Positions 57,948 to 64,000 of a stretch of DNA of 64,000 nt are shown here, piece after piece. The position numbers and the translations under genes were made by a program. Within the stretch, counting starts at the first letter, position 1; the number at the start of each line of letters is the position of its first letter. The notes under the pieces are model-generated. The model was not told the origin of the DNA. It saw nothing but the letters and a program-made list of their open reading frames with translations, and made no database searches. The stretch comes from Stenocarpella maydis (lineage: Eukaryota; Ascomycota; Sordariomycetes; Diaporthales; Diaporthaceae), in NCBI GenBank assembly GCA_002270565.1, contig NQMI01000014.1, positions 558,001 through 622,000 on the forward strand, given 5' to 3'.

Positions 57948-60587
57948 TTACAACCCATTGAGCACACTCTGGATGCCCACACTGCTCGCATCCTCTCTCT
58001 TTTGCACGATAGCCTTGAAGTCCGCCTTGGTCAGCTTCTTGCCCGTCGCAGCTGAGCCTGTCCCTAAGTTTCGGCTCTTCTCTTTCAGCGCCTCTGGGCC
58101 GATGATGAAGAGATACCCAATCTCTGGGAGGAGATCCAGTATTCCCTGAACCTCTTTGGTGAGGGGCCACTCCTTCAACGTCGAGATGTACTTGTTGAGG
58201 TCCTTAGTCACCATCAACCCGCCAGTCGCGTTGACGGAGAACTTCTTGAAGTGCTCCAAAAGCAGCTTATGTATCGCCAGCGCCAGCTCGCTGCTAAAGA
58301 TCTCAAGGTTGTGGCCATCGATGGCCTGCTTTGAGAGTTGAGAGACCCGGTTGAGGAAGCTGCAGATTGTTTGGCACGTCGGTGTCTGCAGCAGCTCTGC
58401 AATAAGCTCAAGTTCTGCGTCCTTGGGGCGGAAATCGGTCTTGCGCTGTGTTGCTAGCGTCCGAGTCACCCAGTTTATCACAACATCCACTGAGCTCTTA
58501 ATGACGCCATTCGTCTTCCTCTCGATCGTTTCCATGGCCATTTTGGCCTGTGCCTCCATGCTTCGCCGCACTGTTGCATTGCCCTCCGCGAGTCTGATCA
58601 TGACAGTATGTATAAATCGTGACATGATGTTCGCGATCGTAACGGCTGGCCGTATGTTCGGCAAGTAAGACATGTCCGGCTCGACCTTTGAGTTTTCCTG
58701 TGAAGACGATGCATCGAGCGCAGCGTCCAGAGCTGTCTCGATATAGACCTGGCCCATGCTGGTAAGGAGGAGGCTCAGTAGGCTGTTGACATCCCTCGCA
58801 GTGTCGGTGGAGGAGCCGAGCTCGAGTGTCCTGCGAACGCTCTCTGCGAGCCACTCCATCATCCTCTGGGCCACCTCGACACTGATAGCACCGTCCTCCT
58901 CGGAAACGTCTATCTCGTTCTTGTTCTCACTGTTGTCCTTAACGCCAGCGACCCGCAACATCATTGCCTTTTGAGTTGGCGTGAGGTCAGATGATTCAAG
59001 ACGTTCCAGGTAGACATCTTTGGCTGATGCCAGTAGTTGCGAGCCTTGTTGGGCTATAGCCGCCATGAAGCCGCTGGGGGCTTTCTTGCGCCTGGAGTGG
59101 AATATGGTGTACTTGAAGAGTAACGAGCTGTACAACTCCTCCAGATTCCTACGCTCTCTTTCGATATATGAGTTGCCGACAAGATATGGTACAAATAGCT
59201 CCTCCATTTGCTGGTCCAATGTTTGTGATATCTGCGCAGAACAAGGTTCGGGGTTGTCAATCAGTCCGTGGTTCTTCAGGTCCTCGATGAGTTGACCGAT
59301 ATATGTTCTTGCCGAATGCAGTGACCGCAGGAATGCCAGTGATGACACGGAATCCGCCTTTCCGAGCACCATTTCCAGCCGCTGTTGGACAGATTGCTGA
59401 AACACTCGTTGAATAAACTTGATGAGAACTGTTTCGGCCATCGGAAATGCCTGTTTTATGATGAACGACTCCTCCTGCATGACGACCCTGACTTCGTCGA
59501 TCAAGGATTGTAGGCTCTGCTCGATTCCGGGCGGCTTCCCGTCGGGATCGGCGAGCAACTCCCAGGACTCCTCGTCGCCGGTGACCTCGTCTGCCAGAAG
59601 CTGGTTCCTGTTGATGAAGAAGTCGTGCTGGTTCACGAAGGTGGCCACAACGCTGTTGCCTCCGTTGAAATCAAACAGGACCTTGGCACACTGCAGCATG
59701 TCGGGGAAATTCTGGGATCGATAGCTCCTGTTGAACTGCTCGAGCAGGTCCTGTTCCAGGACCTCGCAGAACTTCTCCAGCACTTCGCGAGTGTTGTGCT
59801 TCCGGCTGGTGCCAGTCACGCCATTCGTGACGCCATTCCGCCGGTATCCATTCGTCTGTCCCCAAGATGTGGGATCCAGCCTCTGGCTGATTCGCATGAG
59901 CTGTCGCGCGATGTTGGCGCACCGGACTTTGTTCTCGGCCCCGCCCACCCTCTTCATCTCCTCGAGTAGGCCCAGCTGACCAGTCTCGGAGACCTCGTTC
60001 CAACATTGGATCAGGAAGTTGGCGTCCAGCGCCCTCCTACGCTTCCGGTCCAGCTCCTCGAGCCTCTCGCCGATCTGCACAGCGACGTTGCCCCCTATGT
60101 CTGCTCGGGCTGTTCTATCGTTGCCGTTGATGCCGTTAGAGCTGTTCAGCGCGGAGTCGAGAGCTTCGAACTGTGCCATGGACAGGTCTAATTTCCGACC
60201 AAGGGTTTCTAGGGTACGGTCGTGCTGCATTTCTGCACGGCGCACGTCGTTCTGCAGTCCAGATTCCTCCTCTTCCAGCTTCTCCGTGAGCGACCCCAAC
60301 TGTGATAATGCATCTATACCACGCGCAAAGTGTCAGTGAGAGTGCCCAGAGACGTGGGTAACGAACAGCGACGTACTTTCGAAAGTCCTGATTAAAGGTT
60401 TTGGGTCAAAGGCTGGCTGGGTCGCTGGCACGGATCGTCGGTTGACGGGGATCGCGCTGTCGGCCAACTCGTCGACAAAGTCTCTCACGATGAATTCCTT
60501 AGTCGAAAAGTCCTTCTCTTCCAAGCTGGGACCCTGGGGAAACAGGGCCCTCGGGCCAGAGCCAGACTCGGCCCTATTTACAGCCAT
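57948..60587 (-). CDS. SEC10: Exocyst complex subunit Sec10
   Basis: Two exons: 60587-60377 and 60313-57948. The 63-nt intron (GTACGT...GTATAG) splits the Asn codon in RTFENALSQLGSLTEKL. The product is 858 aa, typical of fungal Sec10. The N-terminus has the conserved FIVRDFVDELAD and a coiled coil (about 70-140), followed by the helical CATCHR-type repeats of tethering factors (FDFNGGNSVVATFVNQHDFFI; SRFIHTVMIRLAEGNATVRRSM; DLNKYISTLKEW). Sec10 is one of eight exocyst subunits that tether secretory vesicles to the plasma membrane at growing hyphal tips. Divergently transcribed from NUS1, sharing a 0.7-kb promoter region. Confidence 0.95.
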
Positions 60588-61273
60588 TGATGCTGCCGGC
60601 CCCCGGGGCGCATCGGTCCTTTGATGGGCGATTCGATCAGTGCATCAATCGGTCGTCCCAGCCGCAAGCTTTGAACTGCCTCGAGCTGCCTTCACGACGT
60701 AATCGAAGCCGTAGTCCAGGTCGTAGTTTGCCACCGGTGGTCGCAGTCGTGTTCGTTTTCGCCTGCCTGTTCTGAAGCCAAACGATTGATGTATGCGGGA
60801 TGTTTGGCCCAATGTGGGCTGGGCGAAGGGAGGTCCATGGATCCTTGTCGGTGCAAGGGTCCTCACCAATGCTCGAGCACGCTCTAGCCCTGTTCAGCAC
60901 CGAGAGTGTGGCTGATGGACACCGCTTACGCTTGCTGTGCAGGTGCGTGGCAGAAAGCCGAGAGCTCCGTGCAGGACTGACGACAGACATGGCCCGGCCA
61001 AGCTCACACATGCTTGCAGCGGGCCAGGCATGCCAGGATGGAATTTCCCAATCCTTGGGTAGCAGCGACTGAACAGGGCGCCTTCTTCACTGCCACTGTC
61101 ACTCACCATGCCATTCCGCTTCCTTCCACTACCCAGTTGAGCCATAACTTCGCCTCTGATGCCTACGCGTATTGGCATGCTCTTCTCCTTCTCCATAACT
61201 TAATTGTGCATATTCCGCGCACCAAACTTGAGGCACCCATCATCTCACCTGGGAGCATTCGCTGCACATCAAA
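60588..61273. promoter_or_regulatory. Shared divergent promoter region of SEC10 and NUS1
   Basis: 686 bp between two divergent start codons. No specific element recognised. Confidence 0.5.
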
Positions 61274-62371
61274 ATGCCTTTCGACGCCAAGGACACCGAA
61301 GTCTATCGGCGCAACGAGAAGGCCGGCGGGAATCTCCTGACCCCAGAAGAGAGGATAAAGCTCCTTGAGGTGCGTTCCTGACTCAATAGCCATGGGCTTA
61401 ACGATAGCTAACACACCAAAAGCCATACCTCCCACCTACAAAGCAGGATGTGGAACGCGAAGAGCGGGCCCAGAGCTGGCGCATCACGTTTGGAGTCAGG
61501 AGCTTCCTCAAGACGCAACTTCACATCTTAGCCTTCACCATCATTCACGCCATATTCTCCATATACATCCATACCCGTCAAGCCTACCATGTCGTCCGCG
61601 ATCGCACATACTCCATCTTCTTCTACCACCACCGCGACCCCGCCATGATACAGAATGATGTGAAACGGCTGAGCAAGGTACCAAGAGTCCTGAGTGTCAT
61701 TCTGAGAGTTGAGGAAGACGGCAAGGCTGGCACTGAGCTGGAGCGTCTTGTGAATGAGGTAGCGGAAATTTCGGCTTGGTGCGCAAGCGCGGGCATATCC
61801 GCACTGAACATATACGAGAAGACGGGTGCGCCTCTTCATATGCCCCTTTGGTATCTTTAGCTGACATCACCTCTCAGGCCTCCTCAAACAGTACCTCCCT
61901 GAGACCCACCGAGCCGTCTCCCAGAACCTCCGATCCTACTTTGGCAAGCAGCACCCCACATTGACGGTTTGCGCCCCCCATGCCCAGTCAATAGAATCTC
62001 CGTCCAACCCACAGGCCGCGGACTTCGGGGGAGCAGCTAGTCACCTCACCATGAGATTGATATGCGCCGAGGACGGCCGCGACTCCATGGTGGATCTTAC
62101 AAAGACGCTGGCAGAAATGGCACAGAAGCATAAGATATCTCCTGCCGACATTGAACCGCGGCTTATCGACTTGGAGCTGAGAGAGAGCGTCATGGAGGAA
62201 TCGGACTTGTTGATTATATTTGGGCCCCACATCGAGTTCCAGGGATACCCGCCTTGGCATCTGCATCTTACTGAAATCTACCACGTACCTGACAACGAGA
62301 GCGTCGGGTACCAGGTATTCTACAGTGGCCTATGCAAATACGCGAATGCTCAATTCAGGCTGGGACGATAG
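61274..62371 (+). CDS. NUS1: Dehydrodolichyl diphosphate synthase complex subunit Nus1 (cis-prenyltransferase-like)
   Basis: Three exons: 61274-61369, 61447-61825 and 61878-62371. Introns are 77 and 52 nt (GTGCGT/GTGCGC donors, CAG acceptors, GCTAAC and CTGAC branches). The product is 322 aa. A membrane segment lies near 57-76 (LHILAFTIIHAIFSIYIH). The cis-prenyltransferase fold follows (VPRVLSVILRVEE ... EVAEISAWCASAGISALNIYEKTGLL), and the C-terminus has the essential R-x-G motif within QFRLGR. Nus1 is the non-catalytic partner of Rer2/Srt1/DHDDS in the ER, needed for dolichol phosphate and hence N-glycosylation. The third exon is required to keep the fold after YEKTG; reading through would give only a short false end. 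Confidence 0.93.
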
Positions 62372-62475
62372 TTGATGTCTTTTTGGGACTGACAGAGCCG
62401 CGATACAGACGCATGGCATGGGCAGAGGAGTTCAAGGTGCACCATATAGAAGTGTTTACAGTTTTATACCCTCCA

Positions 62476-63467
62476 TTAAGGATTCCATACTCTCATTTCT
62501 TGGGCGTTCTCATCCCACTTATAAACCGGACCAGTTCCGACATTATAATGGTAGTCTGGTACACGTTAACAACCTGCTGCGGGTCCTGAAGTCGGGGTAT
62601 CTCAAAATGTGACAAACAGGGGAACCGTGAAAGGGGAGAATGGTACACACAGTTGCTCGTTCCGCCCTTTATCATGGCTTGACGAAAGGTTATGTTGATC
62701 CTACCTCCATCCTTCTCATTCTTGCCGCTACGTTTTGGGATGGAGTGCAGCCAGCAAGATTGGGTCTCCCCCCGCATCAGAATCATGTCGCCGCTTTCAA
62801 GGGGCAGCTTCAGAGGCTTCGGATCCAAGGTGCCCGTCTTCTGCTCGTCTGGGGCGATAGGTTTGTGCTTCAGCAAGAAGTCTCTCCTTGTCCCAAAAAA
62901 AAATGAAGCGATAGCTGGGTTTGGGCCGAGGAAGCGTTCATCGTCGGAATGATAGCTTATGCTATCGGACCCTGAGGCGTAATAGTTTACCAGGCAGAAG
63001 TTGAACTTGCAGCCAGTTGCAGCCTCGGTGGACTGGCGTAAGCCGTCGAGACACTTAGGAATTCGACGGGGTGCACAGTTAGGATATGAGCTGGAGGGGA
63101 TCTTTCCCCCCGTTTTCGCATCGATAACAGTGCCCTCGTCTGAGAACCGTGAAGTGTTGTCTACGCCAAACACGGTGGTGTATCTTGGCGTGTTGATCTG
63201 AGTTTCGGTGGGCCCTCTTCTGATAGTGTACTTGACCCTATAGAATGGCAGTTCTGACCGGAGAAATTTGAAAGCATCCTTGGCAAGATATCCTGGAACA
63301 TACGGCTGGAAGAACAGCAGATCAAGGTCCAACTGGTCGTTGATGACACGTCCCTGAGTTGCTGGCAGCGACGACAGTTCCTTCTCGATTAGGTTGGGAA
63401 AGCCAGGTATGGGGAAGGGGTACGTTGGATGAGAGGACACGACGCCCTGGTACCGTGTCAGCGCCAT
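62476..63467 (-). CDS. AlkB-family 2-oxoglutarate/Fe(II) dioxygenase (ALKBH2/3-like)
   Basis: Two exons: 63467-62651 and 62555-62476. The 95-nt intron (GTGTGT, TTGTTAAC branch, ACCAG) splits a Tyr codon; splicing replaces a false read-through end by the conserved SNYYHYNVGTGPVYKW and a stop at 62476. The product is 298 aa. Fe(II) ligands: HSD at 173-175 (SYHSDDE) and His241; 2-oxoglutarate-binding Arg256 and the AlkB signature RINITFR (256-262). The double-stranded beta-helix core has the nucleotide-recognition region before it (PRYTTVFGVD). ALKBH2/3-type enzymes oxidatively demethylate 1-methyladenine and 3-methylcytosine in DNA or RNA. The 3' ends of this gene and NUS1 are only 104 bp apart and convergent, so their transcripts may overlap. 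Confidence 0.93.
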
Positions 63468-64000
63468 AATTTACCATGCAGTAGTATATCAAGACTCATG
63501 GGGAGGCGCACTGATAGCTCGAGAGTGTTCGGCTCATCAACTTTCCGCTGATTCGCCGGTTGTGTAAAGAAAGACTCAATTGTCCTCTTTTTTGACATTG
63601 TGCTCATCCGTGAGACTCTCGAGTGTTACAGATAATTTGAGAATATTTTGTAATTTGAGAATAGCTTGGAGGTTTGCATTGATGGTGTCAACTTCATGTT
63701 ATTCACAGGGCGACCTTCAGTGACATCACTGACTTGCACAAAGGCCATTGGTTGTGGTAGTAGCCCTTCAGCCTTGTCCGCCAAAGGCTGCGCCAAGCCT
63801 CCAAGCTAAGCTAGGTAGTCACCTATTAAATAGGTAGGTCTACGGAGTACCTACTCTAGGTACCCCAACCCCAATTAATTCGAACCACCATGGGGAGCTG
63901 GCAGCCTCGTGAAACTTTCGGCCCCATAAAAAAACACTCATCGCTTCTTTCAGACCAGGCCAAGCATACACACGTCTAACACCTTGTGCTGAGCAGCATT
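63468..64000. other. Upstream region of the AlkB gene, no further gene seen
   Basis: 533 bp to the window end. Contains a TACGGAGTA motif at 63841 and short TTTGAGAATA direct repeats near 63635-63665. No coding evidence. Confidence 0.55.

Overview
The window is nuclear DNA of a filamentous ascomycete, most likely a Sordariomycete. Genes are spliced with short introns (about 50-140 nt, GTRNGT donors, CTAAC/CTGAC-like branch sites). Coding DNA is GC-rich and is interrupted by AT-rich islands that look like RIP (repeat-induced point mutation) relics. The protein set is typical of Pezizomycotina. Two runs of N (16147-16171 and 34091-34112) show that this is a scaffold with assembly gaps. All exon structures below were worked out by hand from splice signals and protein-family conservation.

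Layout. 0-7 kb: 3' end of the PI4-kinase STT4 (+), a CDF metal transporter (-) and ADE8-type GAR formyltransferase (-). 7-12.8 kb: an unusually long gene-free, microsatellite-rich stretch. 12.8-16.2 kb: a disturbed segment with an aconitase-superfamily gene cut off before its swivel domain, a small unknown gene, an AT-rich island with a MITE-like inverted-repeat element and an 8-bp tandem array, then a gap. 16.4-26.7 kb: a large disordered protein (+), lumazine synthase RIB4 (-), an unknown possibly secreted protein (+) and a MutL homologue of MLH2/hPMS1 type (+). 26.7-38.4 kb: a long upstream region, a TRP/FLC-type channel (+), what looks like the first exons of a 14-3-3 gene running into the second gap (-), and a secreted class-3 lipase (-). 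39-46.4 kb: a small secreted cysteine-rich protein (-), ribosomal protein eL36 (+), a TUG/ASPL-type UBX protein (-) and proteasome subunit beta-3 PUP3 (+). 47.4-50.3 kb: an AT-rich island that replaces the 3' end of a decayed DUF3176 gene. 51.4-64 kb: SERCA-type Ca2+-ATPase (-), a membrane protein with a duplicated cysteine motif (-), exocyst SEC10 (-), cis-prenyltransferase subunit NUS1 (+) and an AlkB-type dioxygenase (-).

Most genes are single-copy housekeeping functions: phosphoinositides, purine and riboflavin synthesis, Ca2+ pumping, exocytosis, dolichol synthesis, translation, proteolysis and DNA repair. They form no cluster or operon. The noteworthy biology is in the accessory parts: the probable rearrangement junction near 12985, the truncated genes beside gaps and AT-rich islands, the MITE-like element, two small secreted or membrane cysteine-motif proteins, and a recurrent intergenic 9-mer (TACGGAGTA). 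I found no CRISPR array, rRNA or convincing tRNA. I see no clear evidence of a wholly new multigene system.
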